Assembly (NCBI GenBank): GCA_022539475.1
Contig: VCMS01000148.1
Span: forward strand, 1-64,000
Direction: 5' to 3'
Length of the DNA: 64,000 nucleotides
Source: Gracilaria domingensis
Taxonomy: Eukaryota > Rhodophyta > Florideophyceae > Gracilariales > Gracilariaceae
This document shows, piece after piece, positions 31,383 through 40,618 of this stretch. Made by a program: the position numbers and the translations under genes. How positions within the stretch are numbered: position 1 is the first letter of the stretch; every line of letters begins with the position of its first letter. The notes beneath the pieces were generated by a model. The model did not search any database. It saw nothing but the letters and a program-made list of their open reading frames with translations, and had not been told where the DNA came from.

Positions 31383-31431
31383 AACGGCTGCTAGAGTCTG
31401 ATCTTCTCCGGCGGCCACACTGCTGTCACTG

Positions 31432-32964
31432 CTACAAGTCGATCACGCTCATCAGACGTGACTTTGCTTGCAGCTTCTTGTCTGTGCGACGTCTTGTGAG
31501 AGAAGCATCGTCTTCATCGAGCACTGCCGTGATTCGTGCCGTCTTCGCCCCTTCCTCCACAGATACAGACAGCAACGCCTCGCGTCCAACACCACCCCCA
31601 CCACCATCACCTCCTTCTGCGAGCGGCCTCCCGCTGGCTTCAATCGCCCATCGACGAAGAATATGCTGCTCCCCGAACACCTCGTCTGGCATTTTCTTCC
31701 GAGCCGCCACCCACTTCAGCCCCATTCTCCCCGTCGTCACAGCCGTCACCCAAAACACAGCCAGCACGACGGCCCAACCTTCCACCGTCGCCGTCACCCG
31801 CACCTCAGAGCTCGCAAAGTCGCACTCTTCTTCCCAATCTGTCCCGTTCTGTACCGGGAGCGAAATCAAGTCGCAGTGCCGATACAGAATCCCGTACTTG
31901 TTAAGGTTGATCACGTCGCTCGGAAACGCGCGCGAAAGAAATAACGCGTATGCATCTGCATTCGCTTGTGAGTTAGATTCTGCCTCCCCGATGCCCCTGT
32001 AGTAATGTGATACGCGCGTGCGCACCTCAAACGCCACGGCCGTGCTCCATTCCGAAAAGTTCCCGGCGCCATTTTCGTCTCCGCTCACGACAAAGCTCGT
32101 GCCGAATGTGATCAGCAGCGAACCATCTTCATCAAACTCATTGGCACATCCCAACACTTCAAGTCCCGCCGTATCATCCCCTACAGCGTAGGCACCGAAC
32201 CCAAAGCATTTCATCGTGGAGCTCACTTCGGTGGTGAAGTAAAATTTGGTAATCTGTGATAAAGGCGATGTGAATGTTCTCGTATCCCACACATCCGCCG
32301 AGCTCACATGCACCACAAAGCCCGAGTGCCACACATCACCGATTGTTCTGTAGGAATGCTCTGTGAGGGTTCGCATTAAATCCAGAGTCTCGGGCGACTC
32401 TTTGCTTGTTCTCTCCAGTCCATACAACCCTTGTCCTTCGTACAACTTGTTATCTTCAACGGCCTCGCAAAGTATACTCTCTGTACCGTTCTTATCTCTG
32501 ACCCAGATGGGCTGAAAGAGCCGGTATGTACCATCCTCGAATCGGACACACTGCTCAGCTATGAATGCCATGAGCAGAGCGTTGTTGCTTGTGATGATCG
32601 CATCCTCGGAACAAACACCTGTCGCGTACTCCACCCGCGTGATGTTCCCTCTTATGGCATGTCGAGCCGCACTTGAATCCACCGCGTACTCAAGCGCGAC
32701 CTCCACGCCGTATGCGAGAGCGGTGATGAAGAAGAGCAACGAGGCGGACGGAAGGTGACGGGACCGAAAAATTCGAAGAAGATTATACTTGTCGATTCGG
32801 TGTCCTGCCAATGAAACTGGTTGTCCGCGATGGAGGCTTAGACGACGGCGGAAGTTTTCAAAGCTGTCAAGGCTCTTTCGTACGATGGCGTCGATCACAA
32901 TGTTGAACAAGAGATATCTGATAATGTTGAACGCACTCACAACTATGTTGGTCTGAATGGCCAT
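31432..32964 (-). CDS. multi-pass membrane protein of unknown family
   Basis: 510 residues. Hydrophobic segments lie at about residues 6-28 (IVVSAFNIIRYLLFNIVI), 75-96 (LLFFITALAYGVEVALEYA) and near 410-428 (WAVVLAVFWVTAVTTG). Between the second and third lies a ~310-residue domain with four Cys (GVCSED, EQCVRF, ILCEAV and others) and N-glycosylation sites (NIT, NGT, NFS), so it is probably lumenal or extracellular. The C-terminal ~80 residues are cytosolic, with a poly-Gly stretch and a basic end. Intronless, with a TATA-like box 124 bp before the ATG. No enzyme or channel motif was recognised. A cell-surface protein is the best reading; function unknown. Confidence 0.75.
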   Translation of the reverse strand: MAIQTNIVVSAFNIIRYLLFNIVIDAIVRKSLDSFENFRRRLSLHRGQPVSLAGHRIDKYNLLRIFRSRHLPSASLLFFITALAYGVEVALEYAVDSSAARHAIRGNITRVEYATGVCSEDAIITSNNALLMAFIAEQCVRFEDGTYRLFQPIWVRDKNGTESILCEAVEDNKLYEGQGLYGLERTSKESPETLDLMRTLTEHSYRTIGDVWHSGFVVHVSSADVWDTRTFTSPLSQITKFYFTTEVSSTMKCFGFGAYAVGDDTAGLEVLGCANEFDEDGSLLITFGTSFVVSGDENGAGNFSEWSTAVAFEVRTRVSHYYRGIGEAESNSQANADAYALFLSRAFPSDVINLNKYGILYRHCDLISLPVQNGTDWEEECDFASSEVRVTATVEGWAVVLAVFWVTAVTTGRMGLKWVAARKKMPDEVFGEQHILRRWAIEASGRPLAEGGDGGGGGVGREALLSVSVEEGAKTARITAVLDEDDASLTRRRTDKKLQAKSRLMSVIDL

Positions 32965-33087
32965 GATAGCGTAGTAGCATTGCGCGGAAGAGCCGGTACG
33001 GCATCACAATGGAAGCAGCCAGCGCGCTTGGTCGGCAACTCGCCGAGTCGATCGGTCCTAGCATAATGCACAAGGTTGTTTCTTAGC

Positions 33088-33093
33088 TTTATA
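33088..33093 (-). promoter_or_regulatory. TATA box of the membrane-protein gene
   Basis: CTATAAAG on the minus strand (core 33088-33093), ~125 bp before the ATG at 32964. The spacing is like that of the secreted-protein genes. Confidence 0.5.
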
Positions 33094-33099
33094 GGTGGA

Positions 33100-34490
33100 A
33101 TGCTGTTCGACAAACCAATTGAAGCATTGCTGCGTACAACCCAACATGACGTCTGTTAAGTAAAGAGCATGGTTAGTGCAGCAATATAATCCTACACTGT
33201 AGGACTTGTCCAGTCATCTCAGATGTGTGAAGGAGCTAATTAGACCGCAATCTGCTTCGAATTGGACTCTGTCTTGCGATGTCCATGCGTTTCAGTTCTC
33301 TTCACTCTGCAAGTCAGAGCGTTTATCTGTATCCTTGTTGATACAGTATATTCTAGTGGCACAGGTTTCTTCCTGTTCTAGAAGAGGCAGACTTGTCGAT
33401 TTAAGATGTTGTCAATAAGTCATGTGTAGTCCCTTTCTACACCACAGAAAGTCGTTATAACATTTCGAGACTCAACATGCACACATCTCATTCCCTGCTT
33501 ATTTCTTGCAAAGAGCAAAGGAGAACGAGAAGTCGCTAATCCAATAACGTGGTGCCCTAGTTCGGAGGGTGAAAAAAAGGATTGGCGGCATCGAGGCAGA
33601 ATGAATGGCGAGTGTATTGTTGTCTGCGAGCGTCTCAAGTTAGAAGCACTCTTTCTATCGAGTTCGAATACACTTGGGTATAAAGCAGGCTGGAGGAGGC
33701 ATGTGCTGATTGTTAGCTCTCACGCTAGAAAAAATAGCATTTTCCTCGCAATAAACATCTCCAGCAATGAACTTTGCAGAGAGCATTTGTGATTACCAAA
33801 ATAGTAAAATGAGTAGTCACACAAATGCCAAATCGAGCAGTTACAACGCTCTAGAAAAATACAAAAATTGGGTAATGACTAGTCGTTCTGCTAGAGTAGT
33901 CAGTCAATCCCCATAATTTGGCAAAATAGTCAGCACAAATACGACCCTGGTTTCTTCTGCTAAAATCCGAGTGACCAAGATATCGAGCACTGGATGGTGT
34001 CTTGTTCTGCGTCCATCTGCTGGTTCTATTCCAGCTACATATCAGGATACCACGTCCAGCACTCAGAAGCTGCGGAAGGCCTTCCGTGATGCTCGCTGTT
34101 TTTGGAGCCCAAACGTGACTGTTTTCTTCTCTGATAGCCATATTTTGAATTAGTTGGAATTAACCATGGATTTATGCCACTTGATAACGGCTGCAAGTTT
34201 ACGTGTGTCACCTGGCAAGCTGTACATACGAATCATACGAAACACAGTTGGGCACGTGTACACGAAACTTCTTTCATTTTGTGAAGCGGTGCTCAATTGT
34301 CATTGTTGTACGTCCAACGAGGACGAACCCTTGTACACTGTGTAACTTGCCCGCAACGCTCCTGACGCCCCTCAAGGTGAGATCGTAACAAGTAAACCAA
34401 CGGTACACGCATCTTACGCTTTAGACGTCGTCCTCGTCGCCTCATCCCTCCATCCAGCACAAGCAGACTGCCTCTCAACACTAGCTCCCC
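33100..34490. other. 1.4-kb spacer and upstream region of NLR gene 1
   Basis: No ORF here has a recognisable domain or good start. The last ~110 bp before 34491 (CT/C-rich) must hold the leader of NLR gene 1. They differ from the leader of NLR gene 2. Confidence 0.45.
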
Positions 34491-37400
34491 ATGGCCGACC
34501 CGGTCTCCGCAGCCACTGCCGTCGCTAGCGCAGCGCCGACCGCTCTCGCTTACGTCGAAGACAAACTAAACGCCCCAGTTCGCCGCCATGATTTGGCATG
34601 CGACAACCGCCACAGATTCGGGCTGGTTCAAAAATTGCTTCAAGAACATCTCCGAGTCCTTGAAAGCTGGGTGGCGGATTCGAACGGAGTACCGTCCTCA
34701 ACGCACACACTACGCACTTGGAGCATCAAGCTACAGCACGCCCACGACCAATGCATGCAGCTGTCATCAACCATTCCGAATGCTACTCCGTTCAGTCGAG
34801 TGCAGCGAGTAGACCAAATTCTCTCTCAAGTAGAAGCGACAGAGAGAGAGTTTTCCTCGTTTGCTGCTGAAGAGAGACAACGCAAAACCGAAGTAGACAA
34901 TGCCATCGCGTCTGCAACTGATGCCAAGTTCCTGCAAGGTGGAACTGTCCCACCCAATCCCTCTCGCCTCACGTTGGAATACGATTCCCCGCGTACCTTC
35001 GAAGGACAGCTCAAAACGGCTGTCCTGGAGAATTCTGCCCACAGAGTGATGGCGGTTGTAGCTGCGGGTAGGGGCGGAGTTGGAAAGACCTGTGCGCTTC
35101 GGGGCTTGAACAATGTGGATGATGTTCGGTCAAGGTTTCCGGATGGTGTGCAGTTCTTGCAACTGGGAAAGGACGCCGGAATAGGTGATGTCATCAAGCA
35201 GATTGCGAAGATTGTAGAACGAACTGGAAACCGAAGTCTGGGGAAGGACATTCGTGGGCAGAAGCACTTGCAAGGGGCTGTAGATAAGGCCAGAGAGTGG
35301 TTTGTAGACCGAAGATGTTTATTTTTGGTTGATGATGTGTGGAAGGCGAATGGTTTCGACCTCGATACATTTTCGGTGCTTGCTGAGATGGTCAACGAGC
35401 ACAGCCGTCTTGTCTACACTACAAGAGAGAAAGAGTTTGCGTTGAAAGCTGACAAATCGATAGAGTTTGCACCGAGAAACGAGAAAGACTCTCGAGCAAT
35501 GTTTATGAGACACTCCGGTCTGGAGTGTTGCACGATTTCGAAGAAGGCCAACACGGAGGCGTTGGAAGGGATACTGGAAGCATGCCGGGGTGTTCCATTG
35601 CTGCTCGGCGTTACTGGGTCAGGTGTTCGAGAGTATTTCTCATCATTGAAGGGTGCCAAGGAAGATGGACTTAGACTCTACCACGAGAAACTGAGGCGAG
35701 AACCAGATGTAATCATTGAGGGAGCTTTCGAGGGGTACGGTGTAGTCCGGAACGTTACAAATGCATCAATCTCTGTGTTGGAACTGCGTTGGGCAGAGAA
35801 ACCAGAAACGTTTCCTCTATCGATTAGAGAGATGCATCAATCTCTGTGTGTGCTGCAGAAACAGCAAGAAGTTCCTGTTTCGATGCTTCGACGGTTGTGG
35901 TGTTTGAAAGAGGATAGGGAAGCGTTGGAAGTGATGAAAGCGCTACATTCAGTGGCAGTTGTTGATATCACGATTCCGGAGAACGAGGGGGAACTGAGTT
36001 CGGTGCTGCGTGTACACGATGACATCCTTGAGACGCTCTATGTTGATACAAGGAATACACGGATAGGACACATTCGTCGCTTGTTGGATAACTACTGGGC
36101 GGGTGGTGGGGATTCTGTTAATGCCCGGCACAACATGGATTCCGTGAATACTAATGAGCCGGAAAGTGAGAGTTCAGGTCTATTGGTGAAGCTTAAGCGA
36201 TTTTGTTGCTGGACGAGCAACGAAAACGAAGAAGAAGAAGGAGATGGCACGGCCAAGATCGCATCAGTAAATCATATATTAGAAGAAGGAAGAAGAGATT
36301 GGTGGAGTGTAGACGATGACGATGGGTTTTTGGATAATAACGTTTGTCGATTACTCAAGGAGACAGGAGAAGATGAAGAGTTGGTATGGCTATTGTTGAA
36401 GCCTCAATGGATCATGAATCGTCTTACGCAGAGCGGAATAATAGCTGTGGAGAACGATGTTTCACAAGGGCAAGCGGTACTCGACCGTTTGGACATGGAT
36501 CGAAGGCGTGAGAAAAGAAGTACGCTGGAATTAATTGCTCAGGCGGCGCGACTGAGTCAAGAGGCGATCAGGCGAAACCCATGCGAGATATACTTCCAGC
36601 TGTATGGACGGCTGATTGGGTATTCGGAGAAGTGTGACACGACGCGAAGGTTCTTGGAAGAAATTAGACAGATCGCAGAAAACACAGGAAGACCATGGCT
36701 GAAGGCAAGCAAGGGGTTCCTGACTGCTGCCGATGGCGGTGTTTTCGAGAAGATACAAGTGGATGGAACTGTGTGGGGTATTCAAAAGCATGACCACGAG
36801 TTGAGGATTCTAGTGTCGGCGTTTCGTGACAAGAAGCTACAGGTAGTGATTTATAATCTGATGCATGGCAGTAGAAGAACTCTTGAAAGAGAGCTGGAGG
36901 GGTTTGAGAAAGGTGCGTTGTCGAACGATGGACAAATAGTTGTGTTTGGGGACGCTGATGATGTCGTTAGAAAGTGGGACGCTGTGGGGGATGTGGTGAG
37001 TGTTGTTGGATGGAGTTTACATTCGATTGAGTGCATCTGTTTGAGCGAGGACTCGAGGTGGGTTGCATGTGGGCTGAAAGATGTTGGAAAGGTGATGGTG
37101 TGGGATCTGCAGAGCAATGGCGCCGCTCGTGAACTTGTGAGCGGAAAGGAGCGGAATGTGAAGTGCGTTGCTGTGAGTTCGACGGCTTCGAAGGTTGTTT
37201 GTGGGTTTTGGGAAGGTGGGGTTTTCGTATGGGATAAGAAAAGTGGGGAAAAGATCTGGGAAGCACGAGAGGAAATCCAGTGGCCTGTGTATGACGTAGC
37301 GTTCAGCGAGAAGGGGGACTTGATTGCGTCCGCCTCATGGGACAAGACGATTCGATTGTGGGAGGCTCAAAACGGGAGCTGCTTGAAGTGTGTTGGGACT

Positions 37401-38501
37401 GAAGGTTGGGTGACAAGGGTGGCGTTTGCCGAAGCAGATAGGACGATTTTGTGGGGTTCGATTTGGGGATACTACGGCGTGTGGGCGCATGAGAGCATGG
37501 ACGACCCGATCAAAGGGGGTATCAAGGATACCATCAATGCAGTGTGGTTCGTGGGTGGCAGTGAAGACGGGTCAGTGGGGTTCTGTGGAGGGGTCGACGG
37601 AAGTGTTCGAGTGTGGGATATGAGGCGCTTGCCGTCAAAGAACGTCAGCAACCGGGAGGACGGTCATGAGGATGTTATTTCATGTGTGTGTGTGAGTGCG
37701 GACGGGCAGTGGATTGCGTCGGGGTCGTGGGACGGGACGGTGCGGCTGTGGGACGGCGCCAGCGGCGCGCTGCGGCCGCAGGTGCTGCGCGCGCACTCGG
37801 ACACGGTGTGGCGGCTTGCGTTCAGCGCGGACGGGCGGCGGCTCGCGTCCGGCGGCGCGGACAATGCGCTGCGCGTGTGGGACGTGCGCAGCGGCGCGGC
37901 CGCGTGCGACGCGCTCTTTGCTCACAGCAGTCTGAACTGCGTGGCGCTGTGCGCCGACGGCTCGCGCGCCGCGTCGGGCGACTGGAACGGCGACGGGCGC
38001 GTGTGGGACACGCGCCGCGGCGCCGCTGTCGGCGACGCGTGGCGCGCACATCGCGGGGCGGTGAGGTGCGTGGCCATGTCGGACGACGGCGCGCGCGTTG
38101 TAACAGCAGGAGCAGATGTGCTTGCTCCTGCCACACCCGTGGCGGCCGGATCCTACGACAACGTGTTGGTGGTGTGGGACGTGGCGGCGCGCGTGGCCAC
38201 GCACCGCTTCGCTTTCTGGGCGCTTCCCGCTTTCGTTTCTCTGCGCGATGCGCACGCCGATGTGATGCTTTCGGACGACGCGACGCTTCTGTGCAGCTTG
38301 GAGCTCTTGACGTGCGAGCCGCACCCCGCGCCGCGCCAGTTGCCGCTGTGGTGGGCACAGTCACAGAAACTGAAGTTTGACGACTCGCACAACCGAGAGT
38401 TGTGGCTTGGCACCGCCGACGCCCACTGCAGACGCTACCAGTTCGGCTTCTTTTATGGTTACCGACGCCGACATCTTGAATTCTGTCTTCTACCGCCATA
38501 A
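34491..38501 (+). CDS. NLR receptor 1: helical domain - NB-ARC - helical - WD40 propeller
   Basis: 1336 residues, intronless. Residues 1-~150 form an amphipathic helical domain resembling the four-helix type of MLKL/RPW8/HeLo (LVQKLLQEHLRVLES, LRTWSIKLQHAHDQCMQL, VDQILSQVEATEREF). NB-ARC follows: P-loop GRGGVGKT (~193), kinase 2 LFLVDDVW (~278), RNBS-B SRLVYTTRE, GLPL-like GVPLLL (~367) and an MHD-like VHD (~507). After an acidic linker with a CCW motif comes an APAF-1-like helical region (PCEIYFQLYGRLIG; PWLKASKGFLTA), then about ten WD40 blades (~750-1240) and a ~90-residue conserved tail. By family, ADP/ATP exchange on NB-ARC switches oligomerisation and the propeller senses ligand. Blade near residue 1205 contains a 14-residue insertion. 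A recent paralogue follows at 40619. Confidence 0.92.
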   Translation: MADPVSAATAVASAAPTALAYVEDKLNAPVRRHDLACDNRHRFGLVQKLLQEHLRVLESWVADSNGVPSSTHTLRTWSIKLQHAHDQCMQLSSTIPNATPFSRVQRVDQILSQVEATEREFSSFAAEERQRKTEVDNAIASATDAKFLQGGTVPPNPSRLTLEYDSPRTFEGQLKTAVLENSAHRVMAVVAAGRGGVGKTCALRGLNNVDDVRSRFPDGVQFLQLGKDAGIGDVIKQIAKIVERTGNRSLGKDIRGQKHLQGAVDKAREWFVDRRCLFLVDDVWKANGFDLDTFSVLAEMVNEHSRLVYTTREKEFALKADKSIEFAPRNEKDSRAMFMRHSGLECCTISKKANTEALEGILEACRGVPLLLGVTGSGVREYFSSLKGAKEDGLRLYHEKLRREPDVIIEGAFEGYGVVRNVTNASISVLELRWAEKPETFPLSIREMHQSLCVLQKQQEVPVSMLRRLWCLKEDREALEVMKALHSVAVVDITIPENEGELSSVLRVHDDILETLYVDTRNTRIGHIRRLLDNYWAGGGDSVNARHNMDSVNTNEPESESSGLLVKLKRFCCWTSNENEEEEGDGTAKIASVNHILEEGRRDWWSVDDDDGFLDNNVCRLLKETGEDEELVWLLLKPQWIMNRLTQSGIIAVENDVSQGQAVLDRLDMDRRREKRSTLELIAQAARLSQEAIRRNPCEIYFQLYGRLIGYSEKCDTTRRFLEEIRQIAENTGRPWLKASKGFLTAADGGVFEKIQVDGTVWGIQKHDHELRILVSAFRDKKLQVVIYNLMHGSRRTLERELEGFEKGALSNDGQIVVFGDADDVVRKWDAVGDVVSVVGWSLHSIECICLSEDSRWVACGLKDVGKVMVWDLQSNGAARELVSGKERNVKCVAVSSTASKVVCGFWEGGVFVWDKKSGEKIWEAREEIQWPVYDVAFSEKGDLIASASWDKTIRLWEAQNGSCLKCVGTEGWVTRVAFAEADRTILWGSIWGYYGVWAHESMDDPIKGGIKDTINAVWFVGGSEDGSVGFCGGVDGSVRVWDMRRLPSKNVSNREDGHEDVISCVCVSADGQWIASGSWDGTVRLWDGASGALRPQVLRAHSDTVWRLAFSADGRRLASGGADNALRVWDVRSGAAACDALFAHSSLNCVALCADGSRAASGDWNGDGRVWDTRRGAAVGDAWRAHRGAVRCVAMSDDGARVVTAGADVLAPATPVAAGSYDNVLVVWDVAARVATHRFAFWALPAFVSLRDAHADVMLSDDATLLCSLELLTCEPHPAPRQLPLWWAQSQKLKFDDSHNRELWLGTADAHCRRYQFGFFYGYRRRHLEFCLLPP
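38096..38140. repeat. 39-bp in-frame foldback insertion in NLR 1
   Basis: Compared with NLR 2, NLR 1 has 42 extra bases. 38099-38137 has inverted arms (GCAGGAGCA / TGCTCCTGC) and is flanked by a CGT duplication (38096-38098, 38138-38140). It adds 14 residues to a WD40 blade without breaking the frame. Confidence 0.7.
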
Positions 38502-39419
38502 ACGACATCCATTCAGTCCACTCAGAGGCCTTCTAGGAATCTGCGTGTCACTTTGTGCCTTGTAGTTGGCCGCCTTCCTGCTTTGAGACCGCGTGCAGAA
38601 AAGAACCGCCTCGTGCAGTGTACCGTGCCTCAGCAGCTTTCTAACAGTCGAAGCACATCATGACCACTGCTATCGCCCTTCTGGGTGAGGTAGCTGCCGA
38701 ACAAGTTCGTCATCCAGAGAGCAACCGCAGTAGAGCTGATCAAGATCGACATCATCAATCACTGATACGGGCCTTGTGAGTAGCATCCTGTAGAATTGCA
38801 GCGTCGTGTATTAACGCTCCGATTTCTTTGTACCTGTACACAAACTAGAACCTTCATACGAAAGGGGAAGTTCTCAACTGAACAGCTGAATATTGCCGCA
38901 ACGTGTTCGCGCCGTCGTACGGTGCCATATGTTGTGCTACCACTCCGTGCGGAAATGTGAGATGCAGCTTTTCAAAGCGTTGCGGAGAAAGTGCTCTCAC
39001 CTACAACTTGAGAAAGAACACATCTGTAGTGTCAACCAGCTGCAGATCGAGCACACAAGCATTACTTCAACACCTCCAGCCACTTAAGCTGGGCAAGGAC
39101 ATGAGCGGCCATAGCTCAGCTAGTAAGCACCGTGAGTACATTTTCTACAAAGTCGGCGATACAGGTTTGACTCTTCGCACGGCCCCTCCCAAGAGATTGG
39201 AAGTAGCTTAGCAAGTATACACGTGCTCGAGCGACAAGATAAATCAACCTTTGCTACTGAGACTCAACTTTCACTTTTCTACAGCAGCGCCGCATTCGTG
39301 ACTGAGAGATTACGGCAAAAAATATATGACTTAGACCACGTTCTGGCTGTGGTCAGGAAAGCAGTTGAGTGACTTGGCAATACCTGTACCAGTACAACTT
39401 CAATTCGGTTCATTTCTTT
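38502..39419. other. 3' flank of NLR 1, duplicated after NLR 2
   Basis: Nearly identical to 44597-45534. No coding function is supported; the small ORF at 38893 (repeated at 44995) is conserved only because the whole segment is duplicated. Contains the tRNA-like relic at 39105. Confidence 0.65.
39105..39186 (+). pseudogene. tRNA-like relic, copy 1
   Basis: About 82 nt with an A-box-like TAGCTCAGCTAGT and, ~55 nt on, a B-box-like GGTTTGACTC. D-arm pairs are mostly present. The anticodon arm and T arm do not fold properly, so this is a decayed tRNA or tRNA-derived repeat. Repeated at 45207. Confidence 0.3.
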
Positions 39420-40163
39420 GAGAGAAAAAGACTCGAGATGGGTTGCATCTGGGGCATTTGCAAGGTGCCAACAAGTGAGTGGCAGAACGGTGGCGCCGCT
39501 AGCGAACATGATAGTGAGCAAGAGCACTGGTTATTGCGAGGTCTTGGGAATGAAACGATGCAAGTTTGGAACGCAAAGCTCGAACGTGCGGGTGCTCGGA
39601 CAAAACTGCAAAAAGGGGTAAGCGCTGCGGGGAGTGACTTGTTGGCGATCTTTCGTTCAGTCATTTCGGGCGGTGCGCGTGTGCGACCTGCGTGGGCGGC
39701 GCGGATGCGAGGGAGGCGCTCCCCGTGGCCACAAGACACACGTGCGCATCGTGGCGCGGTGTTCGCTCTCTCGCGACGCGCTTTGCGCTCGCGCACCGCG
39801 CCGGGCGGCCGCCGTCGAACAGGCGCGGCGCGCGCACACGAAACGCGTGTCGCGCGCGTGGCGCCGTCGAATGAGAGCGCGCGCGCGCAGTCGGCAGCTT
39901 GCCGCCGTGACCACGTGTTGCTCGCGAGCCCACGCCCCGTCTCACCTTCGACGGCGTTCCGCGTTTCGCTGAGCGCCGCCTGTGTCGATGCGAGGCTTCA
40001 TCGAGCTCTTGACGGCCGTGGCGCCCCCCGCGCCGCATCAGCTGCCCCCCGCGGCAGGCTCGGTCGTATGCATTGCAGCTGGGCGGCTCGCGTTGTGGCT
40101 TGGCACAGCAGAGCACCCCGTGCCGCCGCTTTCCGTTCGGCTTCTTTCTTGGCACTGAAAGCA
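39420..40163 (+). pseudogene. decayed WD40 tail of an older NLR copy, 1
   Basis: 39420-39560 resembles the NLR codons for SEDSRWVACGLKDVG and the following blade. 39660-40160 resembles the last blades and tail: VRVCDLR for VRVWDTR, HQLPPA for HQLPLW (in the frame that resumes LWLGTAE), ending in the RYQFGFF-equivalent. The middle blades are missing and the frame is lost repeatedly. The long open frame over this stretch is a by-product of high GC. It sits ~0.9 kb after NLR 1, and an equivalent relic follows NLR 2. Confidence 0.75.
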
Positions 40164-40337
40164 CGTGGCTTCGATTCTGTCTGGCGCAGCAGTGGCGAGC
40201 AACATATATGGCCGTTGTAACAACGAAACCATTTCACGTGCTGCTCTGAGAGTCTTTCATGCGCGGAGACGTATCTTTGTCCCAGCTAACGATTTGTACA
40301 AAATAGATGGCACCTTGTTTCGTGGCGTGAAACATAT

Positions 40338-40618
40338 ATCTTACAAGTATCACCAACCTCATAATACTAGAGAGCTGTGCCCAGAGGCAGTATCTTTCTA
40401 ACTTTTCCAAGCGTTCGAGTGTCATTATGTTCGTGTTTCCCATCCTCTATGTCGTCACAGCAATGAGTCAGGCTGTCAACGTCACCCAAGTCTACAGCCA
40501 TTGCATTGACATCTTGTGAGCCTCGAAGCTGCCATTGAGATACACACACAAAAGACCACCGTCACCGACTCACTCCCCCGCCACTACCGCGCGTGTTTCA
40601 CGTTTCCTCAACCTTGAC
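40338..40618 (+). promoter_or_regulatory. upstream region and leader of NLR 2
   Basis: This ~280-bp segment recurs at 47208-47499, where no gene follows. It contains no clear TATA box. The leader before the ATG is C/T-rich. It differs from the region before NLR 1. Confidence 0.6.

Noticed and set aside
37680-38508. long minus- and plus-frame ORFs over the 3' end of NLR 1 (and the same over NLR 2)
   Set aside because: Arg/Ala/Pro-rich shadows of the GC-rich WD40 codons.
38893-39211. two small ORFs after NLR 1 repeated after NLR 2 (44995-45313)
   Set aside because: The whole flank is duplicated, with changes not restricted to silent positions and no recognisable features.
39369-40220. 283-residue open frame after NLR 1
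   Set aside because: It runs through a decayed WD40 tail in the wrong frame. The equivalent stretch after NLR 2 is not open in the same way; high GC keeps stops rare.
40535-40618. upstream start for NLR 2
   Set aside because: The extra 28 residues have no counterpart in NLR 1, and the same leader occurs in the orphan promoter copy at 47.2-47.5 kb.
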